Below, piece by piece: positions 10,133-19,026 of a DNA stretch of 54,313 nt. The translations under genes were made by a program, and so were the position numbers. Each line of letters begins with the position of its first letter. Position 1 is the stretch's first letter. Under the pieces are notes generated by a model that worked only from the letters and a program-made list of their open reading frames with translations, was not told where the DNA came from and did not search any database. The stretch covers positions 1 through 54,313 of the forward strand of contig MSJH02000495.1 of the NCBI GenBank assembly GCA_001931875.2, in the 5' to 3' direction. This DNA comes from Byssochlamys sp. IMV 00236. Taxonomy: Eukaryota > Ascomycota > Eurotiomycetes > Eurotiales > Thermoascaceae.

Positions 10133-10609
10133 TCAATGAATGTCAATACGCCTTCTATTTTCATCAGAAGCTTTTGGAATATAGACCTTCAAGACACCGT
10201 TTTCATAAGAAGCGTTGATGTCAGAGACATTGATGGGAACAGGAAAACTGATTGATCTTTGAAAACTATTGGAGCTTCTCGGGGCCCAATAGTTAGGATT
10301 CTTGTTGGTTTCTAAACGATAGGTATCATGGTGATTTTGCGAGGAACCGCTGAGAAGCAGAGTACGATTATCAGCAACTTCAATGTTGATATCTTTTTTA
10401 TCATAACCAGGTAGCTCAGCTTGCAGTTCAAAGCCTTCTGGAGTTTCATGAATATTGGTGGCAGGAAGACGCATGAAGGAACCGAATGAACTACTGACAG
10501 AGCTAAAAGAGCTTCGAGAAATATTGAACCAATTTGGGTTGTCAGACATGGATGATATACGATCCATATCACGAAAAGTATCAGTGAAGAACCTGCTTGA
10601 AAATGCCAT
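10133..10609 (-). CDS. Small heat-shock protein (HSP20 / alpha-crystallin domain)
   Basis: Single-exon gene of 158 aa, an ATP-independent chaperone family that holds unfolding proteins. After an aromatic/Ser-rich N-terminal arm (MAFSSRFF...) the alpha-crystallin domain runs from about 50 to 150: ATNIHETPEGFELQAELPGY opens it, and the near-invariant ASYENGVLKVYIPK block (family A-x-x-x-n-GVL) closes it; the protein ends in RRRIDIH, carrying an IxI/V-like tail. I chose the ATG at 10609 because the further upstream in-frame ATGs lie beyond a TATA box (10652-10659) and the sequence between them is not protein-like. A diverged copy of part of its upstream region is present at 11750-11820. Confidence 0.93.
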   Translation of the reverse strand: MAFSSRFFTDTFRDMDRISSMSDNPNWFNISRSSFSSVSSSFGSFMRLPATNIHETPEGFELQAELPGYDKKDINIEVADNRTLLLSGSSQNHHDTYRLETNKNPNYWAPRSSNSFQRSISFPVPINVSDINASYENGVLKVYIPKASDENRRRIDIH

Positions 10610-10651
10610 AGTGTTGATTGATGTGTTGAAGATAGAAATAGAAAAGAGGTG

Positions 10652-10659
10652 TTTATATA
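10652..10659 (-). promoter_or_regulatory. TATA box of the small heat-shock gene
   Basis: TATATAAA on the minus strand, about 43 bp upstream of the ATG at 10609. I did not find a clear run of alternating nGAAn heat-shock elements next to it. Confidence 0.5.
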
Positions 10660-10728
10660 TGTTTTTGGTATCATAATGAAACACAAAGTTTGCTGAATGA
10701 TAAATCCATATGCCAGTAAAGTTGTCAA

Positions 10729-10800
10729 TTGTTGTTGTCAGCTGGTCTAAACTGTCAATACATGCATGACTACACAAGATAACCCTCATGGTCATTATTA
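10729..10800. repeat. Upstream segment of the HSP20 gene, diverged copy at 11750-11820
   Basis: This stretch (core CAATACATGCATGAC) and 11750-11820 share the same order of words: a TTGTTGT-AGCTGGT-TAAAC block, CAATACATGCATGAC, then TCATGG. I judge roughly three quarters of positions identical by eye, in the same orientation. Confidence 0.55.
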
Positions 10801-11327
10801 ATCATATCCGTCAGAAAGAGACAATAGGCCACTTTATAGCTCATGTTGTGTATACCTTTGGGCTTCTTTTTTTGATCTCTCACAGAAAAAGTAAAAGCTT
10901 TATTCAAATTGCTTTGCAAATGAAATTATCTTTTGTCGTTTGCCGAAATAAAACTTTTTGAAGTTGGCAAAGTCATTGGTAAATCGTTTCAAACTTGTAG
11001 CCACATTGCTATGAAGATGGTTGAGGATCAAGCTATCTTTATTCTCGTTCTCATTCCTATCCTTCTCCTGGCCCTTGTCATTACTATGTTTTCGTGGGAG
11101 AAGTAAGCGTTGAAGATGATGAACGTACAGGAACAAATCTCACAGCCAAGGATACGATGAAGTGATTGCCTTGAAACACATGTAAAATGTTTGCAGCATC
11201 TTTTTTCAGACGTGAGGATATGCATAACTATTTAAGAGTAAGCATTAATTGTAGATCTATATGATTTGCTACGCTGTAACTATTGTTTGATGCTTTTTCT
11301 TTTCCCACATGAGGCAAGCTATGCAAA

Positions 11328-11531
11328 TTACAAGAACAAAGGTTTTGCTGTGTCCTTCCCAGAAGATAATTCATAAATAATGTCTATCTTAACAGTAACA
11401 GGATCAAATATTGGTGCAGTACTTTCATAAGTATCAGTGGTTGCAATGCTGTCATACTTTCTCTTGTGTGATCTTGCCCAGAAGATACCAGCCTCTGCGT
11501 ATTCCACAGACTTCTTTGGATTGCCAAAGAG
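11328..11531 (-). pseudogene. Open 67-codon fragment without a start codon
   Basis: Open frame bounded by TAG at 11532-11534 and TAA at 11328, without an ATG at its start. It has balanced amino-acid use (NPKKSVEYAEAGIFWARSHK..., then TVKIDIIYELSSGKD), unlike the AT-rich noise around it, and a TATAAA sits just upstream at about 11565. The preceding TAG could be a splice acceptor (ACTTGATAG), but no upstream exon is evident. It lies between the two copies of the HSP20 upstream segment. It may be an exon of an unrecognised gene or a pseudogene; the family is unknown to me. Confidence 0.3.
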
Positions 11532-11749
11532 CTATCAAGTTGACGACTTGCGAATTAAATTCTTTATAAAAGGAAGTGAATGTTATTAAAACAAGACAAG
11601 TGTGCGTTTTATAGGAGGAGAGAATCTATAGCTGCTATTTGTATTTAATGTTGTCAGTGTGATTATTTGTCAGATGCGAAATGCATATACTTTTATAAGA
11701 TCATACTCGAGTTGTTATAATGATAACTTTATGCACGTAAATTTGTTAA

Positions 11750-11820
11750 TACTTGTTGTAAGCTGGTTTAAACAGACAATACATGCATGACCATATAAAA
11801 TCACTCCTTCATGGCTTCTA
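11750..11820. repeat. Diverged duplicate of the HSP20 upstream segment
   Basis: Partner of 10729-10800. No intact second heat-shock gene follows it on the minus strand, so this may be a leftover of a local duplication. The surrounding 10801-11966 otherwise holds short open frames only, including a 33-residue hydrophobic peptide frame on + from 11011 (MKMVEDQAIFILVLIPILLL) that I cannot support further. Confidence 0.5.
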
Positions 11821-11966
11821 TAAAGCACTCTATATGATAAAAGTTGCTTCTCTCATATCAGAAAATGACCAGCTACGAAAACGACTTTTTAAAAATGACA
11901 ACTATAATTTATCAGCGTAACAGTTTTAGATACGGAGGACTGTTATTAAATAAAAAACACTATATA

Positions 11967-12594
11967 CTATTCGGTCTTGTTATGATGCTGTAATAGCTCT
12001 ACCAGACGATTGACTGCCTTATCTTGCTGCTCTGACGTAGTGTTTGGCTGTTGTATGAAGGGTTGAATGATGTTATCATTCTATATATATTTTTTATGCA
12101 GGGTTAATTACTCATTTCTCTCAAAAGAAAAGGGGAAAATATTACCATTATATCATTTGTCACTGGAAATGATTTATTTTTGTCCAGCTTTTGAATTGTA
12201 CTGTTTTTGATTTGTTAAAAATAAGGGAAATTATGTCATCACTCATAACTTACTTGCAGAATTCTTGAATGAGTAGCTGAACGTTATGTGGACGATGACT
12301 CTCTTGATCTTCAGTGACTTTACCCTCTGTCTGTGATCCATAGTTAATATGGACATGACATTCTTGGCCCGTTTTTATAAAGCATATACATTTTACTTTT
12401 TTATCATTTTCCCATTGATGGCTTAGTATGTAAGCAAGTGTATCTGGTGTAAGAATAGGTGGTGATCCCCAATGATCTTCGATATTATTTAGAATTTCAG
12501 ATATCCTTTCTTCAGTTATTCCCATTTGTATTATCTTGTCTTTAATCACTTTTGGTGCTATCCTATCTTGGCGTTTTGGTAAATCAAAATACAT
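11967..12594 (-). CDS. Hypothetical protein, 169 aa
   Basis: Three exons (12594-12254, 12200-12146, 12080-11967) total 510 nt, exact multiple of three. The unspliced reading ends at FCK; removing the 53-bp GTAAGT...AAACAG intron gives ...LIQEFCNTIQKLDKNKS and a second intron (GTAATA...ATATAG) leads to NDNIIQPFIQQPNTTSEQQD and a helical end (AVNRLVELLQHHNKTE). The N-terminal part (MYFDLPKRQDRIAPKVIKDK...) looks like a compact alpha/beta domain with one central block containing KVKCICFIKTGQECHVHINY. I do not recognise the family. No signal peptide or membrane segment. Splice signals and composition support a real gene. Confidence 0.7.
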
Positions 12595-13390
12595 TATAAT
12601 AAAAAGAAAAAAGAGTGTATGTCCTTTTTAACATATACGTCTTGTCCTTTTATACTCACTAATTTCAAAACGAAGCTAATCCTTATTTGAAATACGAAAA
12701 AATAAAAAACAAAAGCAATTCTAGATTTATTTTCAGAAGCACACATGCAACGGATTATATACATTTACAGCCTTTCCTTGTTCTTCTTCTTGGTTATACA
12801 TATATTACTTGCTTTCTTTGATATATTAAAAAAGACTCCTTGTAGAATAAGCTATGTATCTTGTATCACCTTCAGTTTTATTTTCTTTACACATTGGCGG
12901 AGCTGGTCTAGGTGCATGAGGCAGCGGTGGCTTTTCGTTGTTACGATTTGGTCTAGAAGGGCAATGATGGTTTAATATCTACTTGTGATACAGTGGAGGT
13001 ATAGCTTCAAGATGGTTCTCTTCACGTGTTTCATTCGTGATAATCTCCTAAAGTGCATCACTTTGAGTAAATATCTCAAAGGTACGAATGGGTGTCCATT
13101 CACGTAAATATCCCACGAAAAATACTGCTTTTGTAAGAGTTTTTCTTTTAAGCCTAGTGTCCTCCATGTAGGTATGGTTGAAAAGTTAAAGGTCTCAACA
13201 GAAGCTGTGCAAAATGTAAGCCCTAATAAAGTTAACAATTCTTAGATATTTCAAGTAGAGGAGCTTTATAAAGAAGTTGTATAAGTAGTAACTATGACGA
13301 GCAACTTGCATCAAATATTCATTTAGAAATACAAAGATAAAGGTCGATGGTAGTAGACGTGATTCAAAGAAGAGGAAATGTGGCTTTATT
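12595..13390. other. Intergenic region with a 30-bp inverted copy of the neighbouring gene's end
   Basis: No complete gene seen. Minus-strand open fragments include a Pro-rich stretch (EKPPLPHAPRPAPP, about 12880-12935) and a frame at 12972-13238, neither with a supported structure. The stretch 13103-13132 is an inverted near-copy of 13397-13426 (the last codons of the NVJ2-like gene). Confidence 0.45.
13103..13132. repeat. Inverted repeat arm matching 13397-13426
   Basis: The reverse complement of this arm matches 13397-13426 at 28 of 30 positions (core AAAAGCAGTATTTTTCGTGG). The second arm is coding: it specifies the C-terminal YPTKNTAF of the NVJ2-like protein. The arms are about 260 bp apart. 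Confidence 0.8.
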
Positions 13391-15451
13391 TTACGAAAAA
13401 GCAGTATTTTTCGTGGGGTATTTATGTAAAACGATGTGTGCCGAATTACGTCGAGGAGGCAGAGGTGGTTTGACCGTCAGAGGTACAGAACGTGTAATAG
13501 AGGCTTCGTTCACACAAGATGTGGCTCTCTGTCTGCCCTGTTTGACAGAGGTCATAGATGGTATTTGAGTTTTTGTAGATCCTCCTAAATCATGACTCCC
13601 TTGTTGCTCTTCTTCTTCTTCTTCTTCTTCTTTTTCTTTTACTACTACTGCTACTGTTGCTGTTGCTGTTGCTGCTGCTGCTCGTTTACGCATGTTGGCA
13701 AGTCTTTCTTCATACATTTGCTTCTTTTCAGCATCCAACGCTTGATAATTATCTCCTACAGGCAATGATGGCAATGAGGCCGATGGTTGCTTCGTAATCC
13801 GTTTGTTTAAAAAATCTTCTGCCTTGTTTATCAATGTATTGCGCCTGATTGATCGTATGGAGTGACCGGATGATGGTGACTCAGATGGTAAATAATCTGA
13901 TATCTTACGAAGGAACCCGCTGCCGTTACTCTTGATGGAACTAATACTCTCTGTGTCACTTGTTTCATCTGTGTTTTTGCTTCTCTTTCTTAACAGCGTG
14001 TTGGACCATCTATGCTCATTCTCTCTAGGTTCCACTGATACAGGAGCGGATTTGATGCTTGCTGATGTATCAACCACTTCTACCTTTTGAGAATGCTTCT
14101 GTTCGGATATATCGCTGTGTTCTTTTTCAATTGCCTCTGTATGTGTCTTTATTTCTGTCTTTCTACTTTGCTTTTTAGCGACTACTGGGACTCTGTTACC
14201 AAAGATTCCTCCCTTTCCACAAGAGAAACAAAAGGGTGTATCGTCCATATTAGGTAATACAAATGTCTCTGCCATTACTTCGCGAATCCTTGACTCGATC
14301 GCATTTGTTACGATTGATAGAGTGATTTGTTTATCAGCCACGATCGGTGTTATCTTCCACTCCATCTCTGGCATATCATAAAACGCAAGCCAGCATCGAT
14401 TGCTTGGTGGTGATTTGAGCTTGAGCATCATTCGCCCAAAGAGTTTCTTTAACTGAACAGATAGCACAACGTTCATCCGAATAGGTTTCATACGGGACGA
14501 GTAAGACCAGTTGATGTCTGTTTGAATCTCGACTGCGAGTCCTCCTTGATATTCCACCGTCGCTTCTGCTACGATCTCACCCTCAGCAGTGATTGAGACA
14601 AGCTTAGGGTCTGTGATGTACGGCACAGTTTGACCGACATCTACCTTGCGCACGACAATTTCATCCAGGAACTGCGGTCGTTTGGTGTTGATCTTCTTTT
14701 TCACTTTTGTTTCCACCCACTCTTTAAACATGTCCGTCTTGTACATGCCCAAGAACAATCTTCCGATAATCGCATTCATCCAAGCTGTCTCTCTATGGCT
14801 GGGTGTAGATTGTACATGATAAATAAGGTCCTCTATGGCAGATGCATCAAAATGTGTGCTATCCATCATGACGTACTGTGCTTCATTTGGGGAATCCTTG
14901 AGCATGTTATGCGCGTCGATGAGACCTAAGTACCAGTCCTCTTTGTCTACTTTTCGATTGCAGTTGAGAAAGTACGTCGTGTCTGATTGAATATCGCCAA
15001 GTCGTATCACCGAAGAGCGAGAAAATAGTTCGTTCTCTGGTTTTCCTTCAGGATAGAGTGATATTAGATAGTCTTGTATGGGTAATATCTTACAAACGTT
15101 GTCTTGTTTTTCAGATTCATAACAGAATAAAGTTCCATGCTTAAGAACACCATAGTATATATTAGAGCTGGTCAAGGACAAGATTCCGTTGTGTTCGGGC
15201 ATTTTAGGTTCATACTGATTCGTTAACTGAATCCAACCATGCTTTACTTCGCTGGTATGTTGTTTACACTCTTGTTTTTTATTTTCTGTTTGTTCTTGTT
15301 GTTTGACAGATAAGAAGCGGATGTAAATGAGGCATGCTAAAGGTAGAAATGTGAATCCACCTAGGAAATAAACAAATATAAACTCAAGCATGAAAGTGGA
15401 AAAGAAAGGTGGTGTACCACTATTTAAATCCCGAATTTTAAGTACACTCAT
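13391..15451 (-). CDS. NVJ2: SMP- and PH-domain lipid transfer protein (Nvj2/TEX2 type)
   Basis: Single exon, 686 aa. A membrane segment at about 22-46 (FIFVYFLGGFTFLPLACLIY) is followed by a PH-like domain (about 71-183) and an SMP domain of the TULIP fold (about 203-405; the entry block ETAWMNAIIGRLFLGMYKT is typical). Family members sit in the ER membrane at contact sites and move lipids; yeast Nvj2 acts at the nucleus-vacuole junction and in ceramide export. The C-terminal 280 residues are disordered: Ser/Lys-rich, then poly-Ala/Thr (AAAATATATVAVVV), poly-Glu and a Pro-rich KPPLPPRRN tail that could bind an SH3 domain. The start could also be the Met at 15391. The CDS end overlaps one arm of a short inverted repeat. 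Confidence 0.88.
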   Translation of the reverse strand: MSVLKIRDLNSGTPPFFSTFMLEFIFVYFLGGFTFLPLACLIYIRFLSVKQQEQTENKKQECKQHTSEVKHGWIQLTNQYEPKMPEHNGILSLTSSNIYYGVLKHGTLFCYESEKQDNVCKILPIQDYLISLYPEGKPENELFSRSSVIRLGDIQSDTTYFLNCNRKVDKEDWYLGLIDAHNMLKDSPNEAQYVMMDSTHFDASAIEDLIYHVQSTPSHRETAWMNAIIGRLFLGMYKTDMFKEWVETKVKKKINTKRPQFLDEIVVRKVDVGQTVPYITDPKLVSITAEGEIVAEATVEYQGGLAVEIQTDINWSYSSRMKPIRMNVVLSVQLKKLFGRMMLKLKSPPSNRCWLAFYDMPEMEWKITPIVADKQITLSIVTNAIESRIREVMAETFVLPNMDDTPFCFSCGKGGIFGNRVPVVAKKQSRKTEIKTHTEAIEKEHSDISEQKHSQKVEVVDTSASIKSAPVSVEPRENEHRWSNTLLRKRSKNTDETSDTESISSIKSNGSGFLRKISDYLPSESPSSGHSIRSIRRNTLINKAEDFLNKRITKQPSASLPSLPVGDNYQALDAEKKQMYEERLANMRKRAAAATATATVAVVVKEKEEEEEEEEQQGSHDLGGSTKTQIPSMTSVKQGRQRATSCVNEASITRSVPLTVKPPLPPRRNSAHIVLHKYPTKNTAFS

Positions 15452-15549
15452 TTTTTTTAGAGAATTGTTGCATGGTCGCCAACAGGTTCCATTGCGTATG
15501 ATATCAATACAAAGTTAAGGACTAATTTTTTGTATTGTTTATTGATTAT

Positions 15550-16820
15550 CTAAAGCTTTGGGCTACCATTGTTGAATTCAATAACTAATTTACCGAATTG
15601 TTCACCGCGGCTATAATACATTGTATAAGTACTTGTTTGTATATATTCATTCCATGATCCTTACCTCATAGTAGCAACAGCTTCTTCAAATGAAGATTTA
15701 CTTAAGCCCTTCCATACATGGGATACAATTGGCTTTATTCTATGTTGATCCACAAACTGTACCATCTTGTGGAATTCTGCTCTTGATCCCATGGTAGATC
15801 CTTTGAGTTCAATATTCTTGACAACATGGTGCATGCTAAATTTGATTCCTTCAGCAACATTTGCTGTTTGACCGTAATTTACCAAGATACCACCTGTTCT
15901 CATAACTTTGGGATATTGTGCATAAAGTGGTCCACCAGCACCATCGATGACGGCAGAAATTTTGTTACCATTCAACAACTTTTGAAGCTCTTGAATACAG
16001 TTATCTAGTAAAGTGTCATTTGTTTACATTTTTCTCTATAGATAATAGCAACGTACCATCTTTATAATTGATACCACCCTTTGCGCCCAATTCGATAGCC
16101 TTCTTTATTTTTTCTGGTGAAGAAGATGTAACATAGACATGAGCACCAACAGCAACAGCAAACTGAAGAGCAAAGAGGGCGACACCGCCACCAATACCGG
16201 TTACCAAAACATGATCTCCTTTCTTGACATGCGCCTTCGTAAACAGGGCTCTATGATTATGTCATGATGATGAGTTATGGTATTCATCACCAATCTGTTA
16301 CTGTTTAATCTCACCTGTAAGCGGTTAATCCAGCCAGAGGTAAGGCAGCGGCTTCAGCCAATGAAAGATGTTCAGGACAGGATGCAATGTCTTCTTTCTC
16401 GACAATGACTTCTTCTTCAGTCATCGTTCCAATGGCAGGCAATAAACCTAAGATATGGAATTCGTCTTCAGGTCCTCTTTCGTCTGATTTCCATCCATAA
16501 CCAGGATTGATCAAGATGCGTTGACCAACATTACCATTCTTTGTTATATAACCAACACCATCAGAGCCCAAGACAGAGCCTACACGGATACCGCCGTATT
16601 GACCCTTAAGAATCCAGACATCACTTATAAAAACAAGTCAACGCTCTGCTGACAAATGGTCTTTTTTTTTCTATTACCGATGATTGAAAGCTGCAGCTTT
16701 TAATTGAACAGCGCATTGATAGTCTTGTAGGTTGGCGCTTGGTTTGTTTTCCTTATATTCAACACCGTACTTGAACTTGGAATCAAAGCTGTGGTTATCT
16801 GAGAGAATGACTGATACCAT
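15550..16820 (-). CDS. MDR-family (zinc-free alcohol dehydrogenase-like) oxidoreductase
   Basis: Five exons (16820-16678, 16623-16315, 16250-16057, 16004-15665, 15610-15550) sum to 348 aa. An N-terminal GroES-like fold ([27 protein letters not shown]) precedes a Rossmann domain with the NAD(P)-binding [16 protein letters not shown] motif. The catalytic zinc Cys of classical alcohol dehydrogenases is replaced (NHRD), as in quinone-oxidoreductase-like and YogA-type enzymes, so it is probably an NADPH-dependent reductase; the substrate cannot be told. The final exon ([19 protein letters not shown]) is recovered only by splicing. Tail to tail or operonic links with neighbours are absent; the gene follows NVJ2 on the same strand. 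Confidence 0.88.
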
Positions 16821-17697
16821 TATGTTAAAAAGTATTTCTGGAAAAGAAAAGAAATGGACTAAACTTATAAATCACAGGGGAATATCGCTCATACAAATTA
16901 CAAATTCCGGTCAAATCACAGATTGTATGGGTTTACTTTTTGTTGATGCACCACGGTAAGCTTTACAGACAAGTTCAACCTTTGCACTGTCAAGATATCT
17001 CCTATTTCGAAAGGAAATCTAGTCATATTAACTCCAACTTACAACAGCTCAGACCTTCTCATTCTAAATAAGTCAGCGTAAATCCATTTGAGCTTAAAAA
17101 AGTCGTTTTTTTTTTTTAATTGTTGTATCTCTTTGTGTGTTGTGAATACCTTTACTGCAATTCCTTCTGACACTTTTTCACTTGATTACTAAGATTAAAG
17201 AATTGGCCAATAAAAAACAGCTAAATGATGTCGCGAAATTTAATTTCCCATTTGGGCTAAAGAGCCACCATCACTGATGAACTTTTCGTTTATTGCATAT
17301 GCTCCAAAAGTTTTTAGTGAATTACTAATTACTGCTATTGTTTTTATGCTTCAGGTATTTCCGTCTTGTTATACTGTTTTACTCAATATCAGCTTCTAAA
17401 TCATCGATCATATTGTGGAGGGCACCGTGGCTAATGACAGATATTCTAGAGAGCTAATATGAGGTTTAGTAAAGTCTATGATTAATTCTAGATCAGCTAC
17501 CTTTTTTTTTTCTCAGTAAATGTAATTCTCTTTAGACGGGCCATCCTGATGGATCATTTAGTTTCTTGATCTTGTTTAGATATCTTTAGTAACTTATGGT
17601 GTTCACCATTCAATTGTTCCTCTAACAGATGTCAATTCTTTATACCTTTTATCATTTCAATTGATTAAATAGGCAATAAAAAACCTTATTTTTTTCA
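16821..17697. other. Divergent promoter region, no gene seen
   Basis: AT-rich spacer between the oxidoreductase (-) and the small Cys-rich gene (+). Only short frames, some poly-T. No repeat or RNA gene recognised. Confidence 0.5.
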
Positions 17698-17705
17698 TAT
17701 AAAAA
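17698..17705 (+). promoter_or_regulatory. TATA box of the metallothionein-like gene
   Basis: TATAAAAA 57 bp upstream of the next ATG (17762), followed by a T/C-rich leader, the same arrangement as for other strongly expressed genes of the window. Confidence 0.5.
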
Positions 17706-17761
17706 CCTTTATTTCACATCAAACTAATTCTTTTTCTTTTTCTTTTTTTTATAAAAATAAA

Positions 17762-18063
17762 ATGACTTCACCAATAAACATTCCTGCAAAACCAACACGT
17801 ATCTCAGCTACTGTTTCTCCAAGAAGAGAGAGACATCCTGTCATTGACCACGGCTTATCACCTACTTATAATACTATGGAGAACCCAAGACAATTTAATG
17901 TAGGATCACCTGTCTACGATGATAACTCAAGAGTATTCTTTCCTCATCACAATCAATGTAGCTGTAAGAAGTATATTTATATGTGTTATTTCATTACTTA
18001 TGCATTATCATAGGCCGTGGTTCGGGAGTAGGTTGTGATTGTTCAAAGACTTGTTCATGTTGA
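17762..18063 (+). CDS. Small protein with a metallothionein-like Cys-rich C-terminus, 83 aa
   Basis: Two exons (17762-17963, 18014-18063) separated by a 50-bp intron (GTAAGA...TCATAG). The first 65 residues are disordered and basic/Pro-rich (PAKPTRISATVSPRRERHP). Splicing then produces the end HNQCSCRGSGVGCDCSKTCS-C: six cysteines arranged as three C-x-C pairs within 18 residues and nothing else aromatic there. C-x-C clusters are the hallmark of metallothioneins, which bind Cu or Zn, so a metal-binding or metal-sensing role is plausible, but the long non-Cys N-terminus is unlike the small classical fungal proteins. Without splicing the Cys cluster is lost, which argues the intron is real. Other possibility: a Cys-rich membrane-associated tail that is palmitoylated. 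Confidence 0.65.
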
Positions 18064-19026
18064 AGTTGCATGGATGTCATTTTCATTGGATAACAAGATT
18101 GCATGAAATTGCCTTTTCTGATATAGGCTCAAGATCTATTTTTTTTCTTTTTCTGCTAGTAATAAAAAGTGACTGGGAGAATGTAATCACAAGGGGCAAA
18201 GTTTACAACTCATCTTTTACAGCTTTTTGAATGGATCAAAGAAGCTCTAACTTTTTTTAAACATAAAAGATTTTGAAAGCTTAAAATATTTGATGCTACA
18301 TGAACCTTATTCGATAAACAGATAAGACTAGAAAATTCTAAGTTGATTACCTGGGTTGCATAAAGGTGACACTTTTGCATAGCGTTGAGTTTGAAAAGAA
18401 GATGTATCAAACTGGTTTTTATCTCGTCATGGATATGGATATGAGATATAATTCTTTTAATTATATGACTTTCTTTCGTGATTGATATGTTCTAGTCATT
18501 GAGAAGCGCTGGTCTTCTACTCTGAACATATATCAAATGTATTCTCAAAGATTGCAGATAGATAAAGGCACGTGCACACTGCCAACTTTAGCCACCACAC
18601 GTAATTCATCAGCCATGTATACAAGGTAAAAGCATGGATGAGTACATGAAAAAATGAACAAGTGTGCAGATACTACGACGATGATGTTTCCTAACTTCAA
18701 ATTTGCGCTTTATTTCACCAAACCCAATACATAACATGATCCTCATTCATAATACCAGATGTATACTGCAACTGATAACCAATGCAAGAGTCTAAACTTC
18801 TTTTCCTTTGTAAATTGAATTATATTACCCTAACCATTACATTCATTGGCGCCTTTTACTTGTCGTTTATATGAATGATACTTTCTCAAAAGAAAAAGAT
18901 CGACATTGAGAGGACATTATAATAACGTGTGTTTATCACTCATTTCAATCACCGCTTAAAGTCACAAAACACAGCTTGCTCTCTCCCTTTCTCTCTCTTT
19001 GTTTTAATTATCCACCAGATCTTCCA
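18064..19026. other. Intergenic region, no gene seen
   Basis: Nearly 1 kb between two plus-strand genes. Short frames on both strands (for example 18210-18410 on -) lack splice support or recognisable motifs. CT-rich just before 19020, probably the leader of the poly(A) polymerase gene; the ACCAG at 19014-19018 might be the acceptor of a leader intron. Confidence 0.45.

Noticed and set aside
10610..10795. 62-residue N-terminal extension of the small heat-shock protein
   Set aside because: It would start upstream of the TATA box and its sequence is unlike HSP20 leaders; the Met at 10609 fits the family length.
11011..11109. 33-residue hydrophobic micro-peptide frame on the plus strand
   Set aside because: Short pyrimidine-rich DNA yields hydrophobic frames by chance; no promoter or conserved context visible.
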